The translations under genes and the position numbers were made by a program. A stretch of DNA of 64,000 nt from Caballeronia hypogeia. GTDB taxonomy: Bacteria > Pseudomonadota > Gammaproteobacteria > Burkholderiales > Burkholderiaceae. Where the stretch lies: the NCBI RefSeq assembly GCF_001544875.2, contig NZ_FCOA02000007.1, positions 186,001-250,000 on the forward strand, given 5' to 3'. Positions 7,497-15,764 of the stretch are shown here, piece by piece; the stretch's first letter is position 1; each line of letters starts with the position of its first letter. The notes beneath the pieces are model-generated. The model was given only the letters and a program-made list of their open reading frames with translations, was not told the DNA's origin and did not search any database.

Positions 7497-9805
7497 AACT
7501 GACACTGGAAGGCTTCGTTGGCGTGCGCGATGGCATGAAGCGCGAGAGCGTGACGCTCGATCTGGAAGCGTTGCCGGATGGCCTGATCGCCTTGACCGGT
7601 CCTAACGGAGCGGGCAAGACCACGATCATGGACAACTTACACCCGTATCCGATCATGCCGTCGCGTGCGTCGAAGCTGTCGGTCGACGCCTTCTCGTACT
7701 GGGATCACATCTGTGGCACCAGTGCGCTGAAGGAACTCGAATGGGAGCACGACGGCATCCGCTATCGCTCGTCCTTCACGTTCCGCAAGCCCGGCAAGAC
7801 AGGCAAGGCGGAGTATTACCTTGCTTATCGCGGCGTCGACGGTACGTGGCGTCCGGTGTCGCTGCCTGACGGAACGGTGTCGGACGGCAAGGCGGAGTCG
7901 TATATCCGCTGTGTCGAAGCGATCAACGGTTCGTTGGAGACGTTCTTCACGAGCGTGTTCTCGGCTCAGAACCGGCGGCCGCTCGCGTCCTACGGTGCGG
8001 GCGAAATCAAGACGCTGCTGGCCGAACTCCTTGGCATCGACCACCTGAAGGCATTGTCGGCGAAAGCCGGTGACGTCGCGAAGGTGCTCGGCAAGTCGCT
8101 CGAAGGCATCCAGTCAGAGCTTGGTGCGCTCGCCGGAAAGCGGCAACGCAAAGCGGACGCTGAGCAGTCGATCGTCGCGCAGGGCAACACCTTGCGTGCC
8201 GCTCGGGAGCAACGCGATGCCGCGCTTGAGCAGGCGAGCAAGCTGACTCAGGAGCGGGCAACGCTTGCGGCGAAGCAGAGTGAATCGGCCACGACCGAGG
8301 CGCGCCTGCGAGAGCTGGGCGTGCGCCGCGACGAGTTGGGCCGTGCCGTGAAAAGCGCGGCCGACGACGAGCAAGCATCAGCGGTTCGCTGCCAGCAACG
8401 CGTCGCCGCGCTGAGTCGGACGGTGGCCACGCACCAAGCAACGCTGGCTCGCCGTGAAGCGATCCTGGGTGCGGCAGCGAAGCGCGAGGAGGCCGAGTTG
8501 GCGATTGCGCGTGAGGAAGCGAGGTTTGCCCCTTTGCAGCGCGACATTGCCGACTTGGAGATCAAACGCGCTTCGTTGACCACGCTCGATGCAACGCTTA
8601 CCAGCTTGATGAGCCAGGGCACGACGAAAGCCGCCCACTTTGACACATTGAGCAAGCAGGCGGCGGTGGTGGATCAGGTGCCGTGTGTCGGTCATTCGAT
8701 GCATGCCCAATGTCCGCTCCTTACGCAGGCGTTGCAGGCCAAAGCCCAAGCGGAAGAGCAGCGTGTGTCGGTTGCGAATCTTCGCGCGGAGTATCGCGAG
8801 AAGACAGCGCAGGCCGACGCCTTGGTGCGGGTGCCGGCAGAGCTCGCGGCAAAGCGTGTCGAGATGCTCGCCATCACCGACGCGGCCGCGCGGCTTCGCC
8901 GTGCCTTGCAGGCGGCGGCAGAGCTTGCTGCGACCAAACCGCTCTTGGATGCCGCCGTACCGGGACTCGAAGCCGCGCAAGGGGAGTTGCGTTCGATCAC
9001 CGAGGAAGGCGCCGCACGTACCGCCAAGTATCAGTCTGAAAAGACGCGTATCGCAGCGGAGCTTGCGCGCATCACCGAGGAGGTAAGCCGACTGGCCGCC
9101 GTTGACGTCACAGCCGCGATCGCGAGATTGGACCGTGACATCGCAGGGAACCGGGAGACCGTCGCGGCACTTGATGGCCGGATCGAGCAATCGATCCGCT
9201 CACAGAGTGTCTTGCAGGCCGAAGCGGAAGCGCTGGCGTTGGAGTTGGAGAAGTTCTCGGCCACGCAGTCGCGTGCCGATCGCCTCTCCGACGAGATCGC
9301 GCGGTGGAAGCTGCTCGCTAAGGGTCTGGGCAACGACGGCGTGATCGCGCTGACCATCGATGACGCGGGACCGGCGCTCACGCACACCGTCAATGAGCTA
9401 CTGCTCGCGTGCTACGGGATGCGCTTCACGGTTGAGATCCGCACGCAGCGCACGCTCGCGAGCGGTGAACTGCGGGAGGGCTTCGAGATCCTCGTTCACG
9501 ACGCCGAGTCCGACAGCAGCAAGTCGGTCTCCGTCATGTCCGGCGGTCAGAAGGTCTGGATAAACGAGTGCCTCACGCGGGGCATCGCGCTCTATCTCGC
9601 GCAGAACACCGGTCAGCCTTATCAGACCTTGTTCAGCGACGAGTCGGACGGTCCGCTCGATCCCGAACGCAAATTGCAGTTCATGCGCATGAAGCGCGAG
9701 GTGCTGCGCCAAGGTGGGTACCAGCGAGAGTTCTTCATCTCGCAGACGCCCGAACTTGTCGCGGAAGCCGACGCAGTCCTCGACGTACAGGCGCTTGCCG
9801 CCTGA
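7484..9805 (+). CDS. sbcC: SbcC/Rad50-like SMC-type ATPase
   Basis: 773 residues. An N-terminal ATPase half has Walker A GPNGAGKTT at about 39-47, followed by two long coiled-coil arms (about 200-390 and 415-600) rich in A, E, R and L. The C-terminal half has the ABC signature MSGGQ near 685 and Walker B TLFSDESDGPLD. The apex carries a cysteine pair (C401 and C410, eight residues between) where the canonical zinc hook is CxxC. It should partner the SbcD-like protein in an ATP-driven end-processing nuclease. It is shorter than typical SbcC (about 1,000 residues). The start at 7484 overlaps the previous gene. Confidence 0.88.
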   Translation: MRPLKLTLEGFVGVRDGMKRESVTLDLEALPDGLIALTGPNGAGKTTIMDNLHPYPIMPSRASKLSVDAFSYWDHICGTSALKELEWEHDGIRYRSSFTFRKPGKTGKAEYYLAYRGVDGTWRPVSLPDGTVSDGKAESYIRCVEAINGSLETFFTSVFSAQNRRPLASYGAGEIKTLLAELLGIDHLKALSAKAGDVAKVLGKSLEGIQSELGALAGKRQRKADAEQSIVAQGNTLRAAREQRDAALEQASKLTQERATLAAKQSESATTEARLRELGVRRDELGRAVKSAADDEQASAVRCQQRVAALSRTVATHQATLARREAILGAAAKREEAELAIAREEARFAPLQRDIADLEIKRASLTTLDATLTSLMSQGTTKAAHFDTLSKQAAVVDQVPCVGHSMHAQCPLLTQALQAKAQAEEQRVSVANLRAEYREKTAQADALVRVPAELAAKRVEMLAITDAAARLRRALQAAAELAATKPLLDAAVPGLEAAQGELRSITEEGAARTAKYQSEKTRIAAELARITEEVSRLAAVDVTAAIARLDRDIAGNRETVAALDGRIEQSIRSQSVLQAEAEALALELEKFSATQSRADRLSDEIARWKLLAKGLGNDGVIALTIDDAGPALTHTVNELLLACYGMRFTVEIRTQRTLASGELREGFEILVHDAESDSSKSVSVMSGGQKVWINECLTRGIALYLAQNTGQPYQTLFSDESDGPLDPERKLQFMRMKREVLRQGGYQREFFISQTPELVAEADAVLDVQALAA

Positions 9806-9816
9806 TTTTTTATTAA

Positions 9817-9843
9817 CCCTTGTGGGGAGTCTCCCCACAAGGG
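9817..9843 (+). terminator. 12-bp perfect intergenic hairpin
   Basis: CCCTTGTGGGGA, 3-nt loop, exact reverse complement, starting 11 nt after the sbcC-like stop. The 3' side reads GGGCGCTTCC rather than a T-run, like the other hairpins of this island. Confidence 0.65.
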
Positions 9844-9889
9844 CGCTTCCCGTTTCCCTTCTTTCTCGCGCCTCCCGGCGCTATCTCAT

Positions 9890-10069
9890 ATGGCAAACCT
9901 TTTGATGCTGCTGCTCGCGGCAGCCGGTAGTCCGTCCCACTCGAACGCGGTGCCTCACCAGCCGCCATCGCAGCAAGCCGCACCGGCTGCTGCTCAATCG
10001 CAGCCGCCGCGCCCGCCGTACCTGCGTCGCGCGTCTGCGTTCGATACTGTCCGTTTGCGTCGCATCTGA
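9890..10069 (+). CDS. Possible small Pro/Gln-rich peptide
   Basis: 59 residues from an ATG at 9890. The first 13 residues are hydrophobic (MANLLMLLLAAAG), followed by a P/Q/A-rich stretch and a basic end. It could be a secreted or anchored peptide, but its ribosome binding site is poor and no family is recognised. It fills the gap between the sbcC-like gene and the next one. Confidence 0.4.
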   Translation: MANLLMLLLAAAGSPSHSNAVPHQPPSQQAAPAAAQSQPPRPPYLRRASAFDTVRLRRI

Positions 10070-10109
10070 CAGCGGCACTTTTTGTTTCACTTTTTCACTG
10101 GAGCCTTAT

Positions 10110-10496
10110 ATGGCCTATTCCTGCACCGATATCGTCGACGATGTACTCAATGACATGGTGATCCGAAGCTGGATCAAGCCCGAGCAGTACGGGCCTGACG
10201 ACCCGCAAGCTCAGTGTGATGCGGTGTTGGGGGCGATTAGCGACGCGGACGTGTCGCTGCGGCTCGCCGCTGACGCGAAGCAGTTTCATGCAGAAATGCT
10301 GGATGCCGTCGAGACGCTGACCGGCATCGCCGAACAGCACGGCGTGCTCGCCCTCGCGAATGTCGTCTATCTCCAGACCGCCATCTTGAAGGGCGGTGCG
10401 ATCGAGCTCACGCGCGGTGAAGCGGAAAACTCCTCTTTCGTCAGAGACCTACCTTCGGGCGGTCGCTGGTGGCAGAGCGTCAAGCTGATCAAGTAA
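10110..10496 (+). CDS. Hypothetical protein
   Basis: 128 residues, acidic N-terminal half, helical, with a C-terminal GGRWWQSVKL segment. No signal peptide or membrane segment and no recognised domain. It begins 40 bp after the small peptide frame and is followed by a hairpin before the next gene, like other genes in this island. Confidence 0.65.
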   Translation: MAYSCTDIVDDVLNDMVIRSWIKPEQYGPDDPQAQCDAVLGAISDADVSLRLAADAKQFHAEMLDAVETLTGIAEQHGVLALANVVYLQTAILKGGAIELTRGEAENSSFVRDLPSGGRWWQSVKLIK

Positions 10497-10530
10497 GCGG
10501 CACAAATCGCCCCTACCTTCTTTTCTCAAC

Positions 10531-10556
10531 CCTTGCGGGCAAGCGGCCCGCTGGGG
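10531..10556 (+). terminator. Intergenic hairpin
   Basis: GCGGGC, 5-nt loop, GCCCGC, extended by partly paired CCTT/TGGGG arms and followed by TCGCTCC. Similar in position and flanks to the hairpins at 9817 and 11607. Confidence 0.6.
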
Positions 10557-10587
10557 TCGCTCCGCGTTCTTTTTGTGGAGTGTTGTT

Positions 10588-10773
10588 ATGTTTGAAGCAG
10601 CCAAGCTGGGCGCATCGCCGGAGCAGTTCGCCAACCTCGAAGCGGCGATTGGCTATATCGCCGGCACAGAGACGCACGCGGGTGAAGTTCGCCCGTGGGT
10701 CCGGAACGTCGATACGAAAGTGTTCTTGGTCATCGGCGGGAGAGTGCAACCCCAAAACGGGGTGCGCCAATGA
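10588..10773 (+). CDS. Small hypothetical protein coupled to dpdA-like gene
   Basis: 61 residues from the ATG at 10588 (GTGGAG 8-9 nt upstream). No recognised motif. Its stop overlaps the ATG of the DpdA-like gene (ATGA at 10770), so translation of the two is coupled, and it may be a partner or simply part of the same unit. Confidence 0.6.
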   Translation: MFEAAKLGASPEQFANLEAAIGYIAGTETHAGEVRPWVRNVDTKVFLVIGGRVQPQNGVRQ

Positions 10774-11585
10774 CGCCGCCGTGGCTGGAGCAATACGCCA
10801 GTGGCCAGAAGACGGGCTACGCGCAAGCATTCATGTCCTACGCCGAGTACTACGGAGTCGACGGATCTGCTGACGATGACCCGGAAATCGAAGAGCGGAT
10901 CGCCATGCATCGGCAGCCGATCGTCGGTTACGCCAGTCGCACCGGTACCCGCCGCAATCTGGCCGCACTGAAGGGCGCCGACTGGCGCTTGTTGGTCTCG
11001 GCCAAGGGCGAGTTGCGTACCGAGGGCTTCGATCGCTATGCGTTGGATAACGGGGCTTGGACGGCTTACCAGCAGGGCCAGCCCTTCGACGAACACGCAT
11101 TTTCTGTTGCTGTCGAACGGCTCGGCGAGCGGGCCGATTGGCTCGTCCTTCCGGACATCGTCATGGGCGGGATGGCCTCGCTCGACTATTCGCTGAAGTG
11201 GCTCGAGCGCTTGCGCGGAATGCCATGCCGGATGCTGATTGCCGTTCAGAACGGTATGCAGGTCGACGACCTCGCCTCGCTTCTGTCCCCCGCAGTCGGC
11301 ATCTTCGTCGGCGGTTCGACGGAGTGGAAGGAGCAGACGGCGCACGTGTGGGGGTCCCTCGCGCGACGGCGTCACTGCTACTTGCACGTCGGTCGCGTGA
11401 ACTCGGCGCGTCGTATCCGCATTTGTGCGGCCGCCGGTGCTGACAGCTTCGACGGTACCAGCGTGAGCCGGTATGCGAAGACGCTTCCGCGGCTGGATCG
11501 TGCTACGCGGCAAGCCGACATGTTCGCCGCAGCGCACGATGGCCTCGAAGCGGCCCAACGCGCGACGGCCGACCTCTTGATTTGA
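10770..11585 (+). CDS. DpdA-like deazapurine DNA transglycosylase (TGT superfamily)
   Basis: 271 residues. The protein has the features I know from phage and island DpdA-type proteins, distant relatives of tRNA-guanine transglycosylase that exchange guanine in DNA for 7-deazaguanine bases: DNGAWTAYQQGQPFD (near 100-115), a VLPDIVMGG segment, AVQNGM, GGSTEWK, HVGRVNSARR and GADSFDGT. The TIM-barrel order of these blocks is intact. No preQ0 synthesis genes are in the window, so substrate would come from host queuosine-type metabolism if it is active. It is directly upstream of the DndC-like gene, which is broken by an insertion. Confidence 0.75.
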   Translation: MTPPWLEQYASGQKTGYAQAFMSYAEYYGVDGSADDDPEIEERIAMHRQPIVGYASRTGTRRNLAALKGADWRLLVSAKGELRTEGFDRYALDNGAWTAYQQGQPFDEHAFSVAVERLGERADWLVLPDIVMGGMASLDYSLKWLERLRGMPCRMLIAVQNGMQVDDLASLLSPAVGIFVGGSTEWKEQTAHVWGSLARRRHCYLHVGRVNSARRIRICAAAGADSFDGTSVSRYAKTLPRLDRATRQADMFAAAHDGLEAAQRATADLLI

Positions 11586-11606
11586 TTTAACCATTGACCC
11601 TTTGAA

Positions 11607-11633
11607 CCCTTTCGGGAGCGCATCCCGAAAGGG
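11607..11633 (+). terminator. 11-bp perfect intergenic hairpin
   Basis: CCCTTTCGGGA, GCGCA loop, exact reverse complement, followed by CCGCTCC and the ribosome binding site of the DndC-like gene. No T-run. It belongs to the set of look-alike hairpins in this island. Confidence 0.65.
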
Positions 11634-11661
11634 CCGCTCCTACTTTTCTGGAGCGAAAAAA

Positions 11662-11863
11662 ATGGAACAGGAAGTTCTCTCGAAGATGGAAGCTGCGATC
11701 AGCGTGATGCAGCGATACATCGAACTTGGGCATAGCCTGAGCTGCGCCTATTCGGGCGGCAAGGACAGCACATGTACCCTGGTGTTAATGCTTGTGGCGA
11801 TTCGCCGTGCCGGCGGCACGCCGATCACCCACCATGTTCAGTCGGCCGACACGACAATCGAGA
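11662..11863 (+). pseudogene. 5' part of DndC/PAPS-reductase-like gene, split by element
   Basis: Encodes the first 65 residues plus the duplicated codons at the break, starting at ATG 11662 with CTGGAG 9 nt upstream. The nucleotide-binding P-loop SGGKDST is at residues 31-37, typical of the PAPS-reductase/DndC fold that adenylates or transfers sulfur. The frame then runs into the inserted element and stops at 11937 after unrelated residues. Joining ATCGAG here to the matching site at 18317 restores a single open frame of about 601 residues with the part at 18317-19927. Confidence 0.85.
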
Positions 11864-11864
11864 C

Positions 11865-11873
11865 ACGGATAAG
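11865..11873. repeat. Left terminal inverted repeat of the trio element
   Basis: ACGGATAAG, the exact reverse complement of 18308-18316 at the right end. It begins one base after the left ATCGAGA copy. GGGGTG occurs just inside both ends, at different spacing. Confidence 0.7.
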
Positions 11874-12010
11874 TTTTCCCCGGGGTGATTTACCTGGTAA
11901 GTACCACAGGAAATGGACATTGCTCGTCGGTACTTGAAAGCACCGATGCTTCCCAGTCACTGAGACCTGTCAACGGCCTTTGTTGAACGCCAGCGGGAGC
12001 GTGGCGCAGT

Positions 12011-12208
12011 ATGGTACGCGCGGCTCATACTCTGGCGGATCTGATGTTCCTGCAAAACGCGATTGGGAAAGGCTCGTTTCTCAACCACTATCCCGGCGAA
12101 TCTGCGGTGATGGAGGTTGTTGAGTCGCTGCCTTCGGCTGACTGCTGGGCCCGCTATGCGGCTGTTGTCGACGCGGAGCAGACGAAATTCCCGACCAGGA
12201 AGTCATAA
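12011..12208 (+). CDS. Small frame at the left end of the trio element
   Basis: 65 residues, no recognised domain; the start at 12011 lacks a strong ribosome binding site. It lies before a strong terminator that separates it from the recombinase genes. It may be a small cargo protein or the decayed end of one. Confidence 0.4.
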   Translation: MVRAAHTLADLMFLQNAIGKGSFLNHYPGESAVMEVVESLPSADCWARYAAVVDAEQTKFPTRKS

Positions 12209-12221
12209 TCTGAACCTCACG

Positions 12222-12260
12222 CCCGCCGGCTCTCGACTTTCGAGAGCCGGCGGGTTTTTT
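12222..12260 (+). terminator. Strong terminator inside the trio element
   Basis: A perfect 15-bp stem (CCCGCCGGCTCTCGA and its complement) with a 3-nt loop followed by six T. It would shield the recombinase genes from transcription entering from the host operon. Confidence 0.9.
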
Positions 12261-12289
12261 CTTGGGAAGCCGATTACTCATAGACGAAA

Positions 12290-13831
12290 ATGATGAGTTT
12301 TGAAATGATGGACAAGTTACAGTCGTACCTGACCAATCATGGCCACGGACAGGCCGGTGGCCACATGCTTAACCCGCCGATCAAATGTGCGGTTCTGCCG
12401 GCTTTCATCCTGACTGAAACGTGTGACGCAGCAGATCCTCTCGGCAGAAAACGCGTTATCCCCGCAGGCGCGCAGCGGGCCGAACAAACCTATCACATTC
12501 GGGAAGTCGCCAAGGCCGTCGACTCTTACGGCGGCTATCCGAAGTGGGTCAAGTTCAATTACAACCTTCTCCCGCTCGTTCTCGATAGCCGTGGTGTTCT
12601 ATGGGACGCGCCTACGATTTATATCCTCGCTCGATGTCAGGCACATCTGAACCCGGACATGACAACGTTCCAGAGTATTGCGGAGGATCTGTCGATTTTT
12701 ATGAGGTTTCTCGAGGAATTCGAGGTCGATTACCTTGCGTTTCCCCGTTTCAAGTTGCAGCGGCCGACCTATCGGTTCCATGGTTATCTCAAGAACCGAA
12801 TTCTTCAACGGAAGACGGCGCCCGCAACGGCCAAAAGAGCCATGGGATCGGTGATTGGTTTCTATCGGTTTTTGGTAGCCGAGGGGATGCTCGTGCCGGA
12901 GAATCCGCTCTGGGAAGATCGAGACCAGTATTTGACGTTCAAGGATGCTCGTGGACTCTCGATCAGCAAACGGGTGAACGTAACGGACGTGAGTATTCGC
13001 GCGCCGAAGCAGCTTGATCCATACGATGGCTGCATTAGCGATGGCGAACGATTGCGGCCCCTACCTCAAAACGAACAGGAATGGCTGTTCGAGGCACTAG
13101 CCGGCCTGCAGAATCCTGAGATGTTGTTGGTCCATCTGCTTATGGTGACGTCCGGAGCCAGAATTCAGACGGCGCTGACTCTTCGAGTCGCGGACGTGCG
13201 CAATGAACTAACGGATTCAGCGCGAGAATTTCGTTGTAGTGCCGGCCCTGGAACAGGGATAGATACAAAAAACAATAAGCAGCTTACGATCCATATTCCT
13301 CGTTGGGTGTACGAGATGCTCCGGAAGTATGCGTTCTCCGATCGGGCAGCTGCGCGCCGTAGCCGGGCGAAGGGCGGCAACAACGATGACCAATATCTTT
13401 TCCTGACGCAGCAGGGGTCCCCTTACTACCAGCAGAAGGCTGAGAGCCTACGCTTCGATCCAGATTTCGACAGGCGGTACCGGGAGCGAGGTCAGGCTCT
13501 TCGCATGTTCATTCGTGACCGGGTGATCCCGTGGGTTCGCCAGCGCTACGCGCGGGATTTCCACTACAAACCGCACGACTTGCGCGCGACTTATGGAATG
13601 AACCTTACTGATGTTCAACTAGCAGCGGTTGAACGGAAGGAGAAGACGCTGTCTCAGGCGCGAGATTTCGTCCGTGTGCGAATGGGCCACGAATGCTCCG
13701 CCACGACTGACCTGTACTTGAACTTCAGGTCGAACCAGGCAACGGTATATGCAGCTGTAGACGGACACGAGGCCTATTTTCGCGATTTGATCGAGAAAGC
13801 GTGGCGGGGAGCACTCAATGCAGAAGCGTAA
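12290..13831 (+). CDS. Tyrosine recombinase A of the trio element
   Basis: 513 residues. The C-terminal catalytic domain has an arginine in the TSGARIQTALTLR block (about 285-300), KPHDLRATYG (H-x-L-R box, about 430), GH (MGHECSATTDLYL) and the nucleophilic tyrosine in that last motif. The N-terminal half is a SAM-like core-binding region. It belongs to the phage integrase superfamily and would cut and rejoin the ATCGAGA-flanked ends. The next gene starts 14 bp before its stop. Confidence 0.85.
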   Translation: MMSFEMMDKLQSYLTNHGHGQAGGHMLNPPIKCAVLPAFILTETCDAADPLGRKRVIPAGAQRAEQTYHIREVAKAVDSYGGYPKWVKFNYNLLPLVLDSRGVLWDAPTIYILARCQAHLNPDMTTFQSIAEDLSIFMRFLEEFEVDYLAFPRFKLQRPTYRFHGYLKNRILQRKTAPATAKRAMGSVIGFYRFLVAEGMLVPENPLWEDRDQYLTFKDARGLSISKRVNVTDVSIRAPKQLDPYDGCISDGERLRPLPQNEQEWLFEALAGLQNPEMLLVHLLMVTSGARIQTALTLRVADVRNELTDSAREFRCSAGPGTGIDTKNNKQLTIHIPRWVYEMLRKYAFSDRAAARRSRAKGGNNDDQYLFLTQQGSPYYQQKAESLRFDPDFDRRYRERGQALRMFIRDRVIPWVRQRYARDFHYKPHDLRATYGMNLTDVQLAAVERKEKTLSQARDFVRVRMGHECSATTDLYLNFRSNQATVYAAVDGHEAYFRDLIEKAWRGALNAEA

Positions 13832-15764
13832 ATCAGCTTCGAATGGCGGCGAGCAATTTTGGACGAGACCGACAGAGCGACATTCACTTCCGCTGGCCAA
13901 AGGGATGTCGGTCCTTCATCCGGAGCGCGCGGTCCTTGTATTCGACGGCATGGCCAAGGACGTTGGGGCGCTTTGCTACATGCGCCGCCAAGGTAGCGTG
14001 GTGCCGCGCAATCGACGTGCTCGACAGGCGCGGGAGGTGGACCCAGGATCACTTGACCTGACTCGTACACGGCTGATAGGCCGCTTTATTGAATTCGTTT
14101 CCAGCCTTCTTCTGGACGGCGGATTCACCAATTCGACGGTTCACGGATGGGTGGGGTTGTGGATCAACCTGATGGATTGGGCCGATGAGAGCGGGCATTC
14201 AGATATTCTCAGCGGTGGGGATGCAACCTACGTTGGGTTCCGAGCGTACGTGGACTATTTGAGGCATCGACTTGATACGAACCAAATTACGCAGAGAACC
14301 GCAGCCTCTCGGCAATTCGCGAATCTGAGGTTGATGGAGCGGTTCACGGGCCTCCATGACATTCACCGAGGCGTTCGGCTGATCGACATTGCTCGTCCCG
14401 GTGACGCGCGTACTGTACCACCGTCTGAATGTGATCTCGGGCGACTGGAGGGGCTATGTGATGCAATTTTCCATGGGCATACAGATCTGGTTCTCACCCA
14501 GCGCGAATTCCCCTACAGAATGGCGGTTCCGAAGTCTCTCGACTGGAAGCGCGATTACGTGTGGTTATTTCCGCTGCGAGCCTGGTCGGTCTCTGTGGGC
14601 AGGATTGAGAACAGGGCTACCCGCGGCAGCACGTATGCTGCCTATGATTTCGAAAATGGCCGACTCGCCACTATCCAGGAAATTCGCACGCAGTTCAATT
14701 CTCTTTCCAAGGCGGATACTGCCATCCGGCACGCGCGCAATCGACTCGCCGAGGCAAACCGGAATGCCCGACATCCTGAACGACTCGCCGCAGCAATGCG
14801 GGCTCATCATGCATTCGTGGTCCTGTTCCTCGGCCAGACGGGCATGAATGCTTCGGTCGCGTTTGCCCTCGCCTGGGGCGCAGAGTACAAAGTGGGCGCA
14901 TCACAACAAGGGTTTAGGGAGATAAAGTGGCGCGCCGGCGGAAAAATGGTATCCGTCGTAATCCGGAACAAGTTCCTGCCGTTGTTCGTAAAATTCATTG
15001 AGATCCGCAGTTACCTGCTGAACGGTCGTGAGGCCGCCACGTTGTTCTTCAACCTCGGTTATGAGAACCGAAGCGCACCGAAGCCGATGACAGTAAAGGC
15101 GCTCGGATCCTTCTATGCGTCGTTGCAGAGACTAGGCCCAAACATCCCGCTGATCAGGAACCGGAAGCTGCGTGCAGCTAAACAGGATTATCACGTACGC
15201 AACGATGATTTCCCAGTCGCAGCGACGATCATGGGCCATTCGGAAGAAACCTCGAGGCGCCACTACACCGCTGGTAGCAAGTCCGCTCACCATGAAGAAA
15301 TCTCGACGTTTTTGACCAGGATTGAAGAGTCTGCCCTGATCAAGCGGATAGTGCTACAAGCCGACGAAGCGGTAGATGGTGGCACGCAGGGGCCTCTTGG
15401 CACCTGCGCGGCGTTTCGCTCTCCTCATGCGATTTCCGAAGATGTCCCCGTGGCGCCAGATTGCGGTCGGCAAGAGGGGTGCCTTTTCTGCGACAAGCAC
15501 CGTGTACATGCCGACGCCCCTGACATTAGAAAACTGGTGAGCTGCGCTTTTGTTGTTCAGCAGGCGACGTATCTGCCAGGCGCGGAGGCCTATTTCGAGC
15601 CTGTCCTCCGCCGAATTGCGTCACTGCTCGATGAGGTCAAGGAGTTTGACGGGATGGCCTCGATCGTCGCCCGGATTGAGAACGAAGTCGAAGAGTACGG
15701 CCAACTCGATGCCTATTGGGCCGAGAAGTGGGCTTTGCTCAACGAACTAGAGGTGATCGTATGA
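13818..15764 (+). CDS. Tyrosine-recombinase-related protein B of the trio element
   Basis: 648 residues. The C-terminal part has the MGHSEETSRRHY motif (GH plus tyrosine) but the usual arginine before it (H-x-x-R) is degenerate (LRAAKQDYH). A Cys-rich tail (CGRQEGCLFC) follows, which may bind metal, as in the larger Tn554-type recombinases. It overlaps both neighbours and has a GGGGAG ribosome binding site. It probably works as part of a complex with A and C; its own catalytic competence is doubtful. Confidence 0.75.
   Translation: MQKRKSASNGGEQFWTRPTERHSLPLAKGMSVLHPERAVLVFDGMAKDVGALCYMRRQGSVVPRNRRARQAREVDPGSLDLTRTRLIGRFIEFVSSLLLDGGFTNSTVHGWVGLWINLMDWADESGHSDILSGGDATYVGFRAYVDYLRHRLDTNQITQRTAASRQFANLRLMERFTGLHDIHRGVRLIDIARPGDARTVPPSECDLGRLEGLCDAIFHGHTDLVLTQREFPYRMAVPKSLDWKRDYVWLFPLRAWSVSVGRIENRATRGSTYAAYDFENGRLATIQEIRTQFNSLSKADTAIRHARNRLAEANRNARHPERLAAAMRAHHAFVVLFLGQTGMNASVAFALAWGAEYKVGASQQGFREIKWRAGGKMVSVVIRNKFLPLFVKFIEIRSYLLNGREAATLFFNLGYENRSAPKPMTVKALGSFYASLQRLGPNIPLIRNRKLRAAKQDYHVRNDDFPVAATIMGHSEETSRRHYTAGSKSAHHEEISTFLTRIEESALIKRIVLQADEAVDGGTQGPLGTCAAFRSPHAISEDVPVAPDCGRQEGCLFCDKHRVHADAPDIRKLVSCAFVVQQATYLPGAEAYFEPVLRRIASLLDEVKEFDGMASIVARIENEVEEYGQLDAYWAEKWALLNELEVIV

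Noticed and set aside
10770-11585. A tRNA-guanine transglycosylase acting on tRNA
   Set aside because: The GGSTEWK and HVGRVNSARR blocks fit the DNA-linked DpdA group better than host Tgt, and the protein is shorter.
10653-11594. Minus-strand open frame of 313 codons
   Set aside because: Opposite the DpdA-like gene, which has clear family motifs; no recognised product on this strand.
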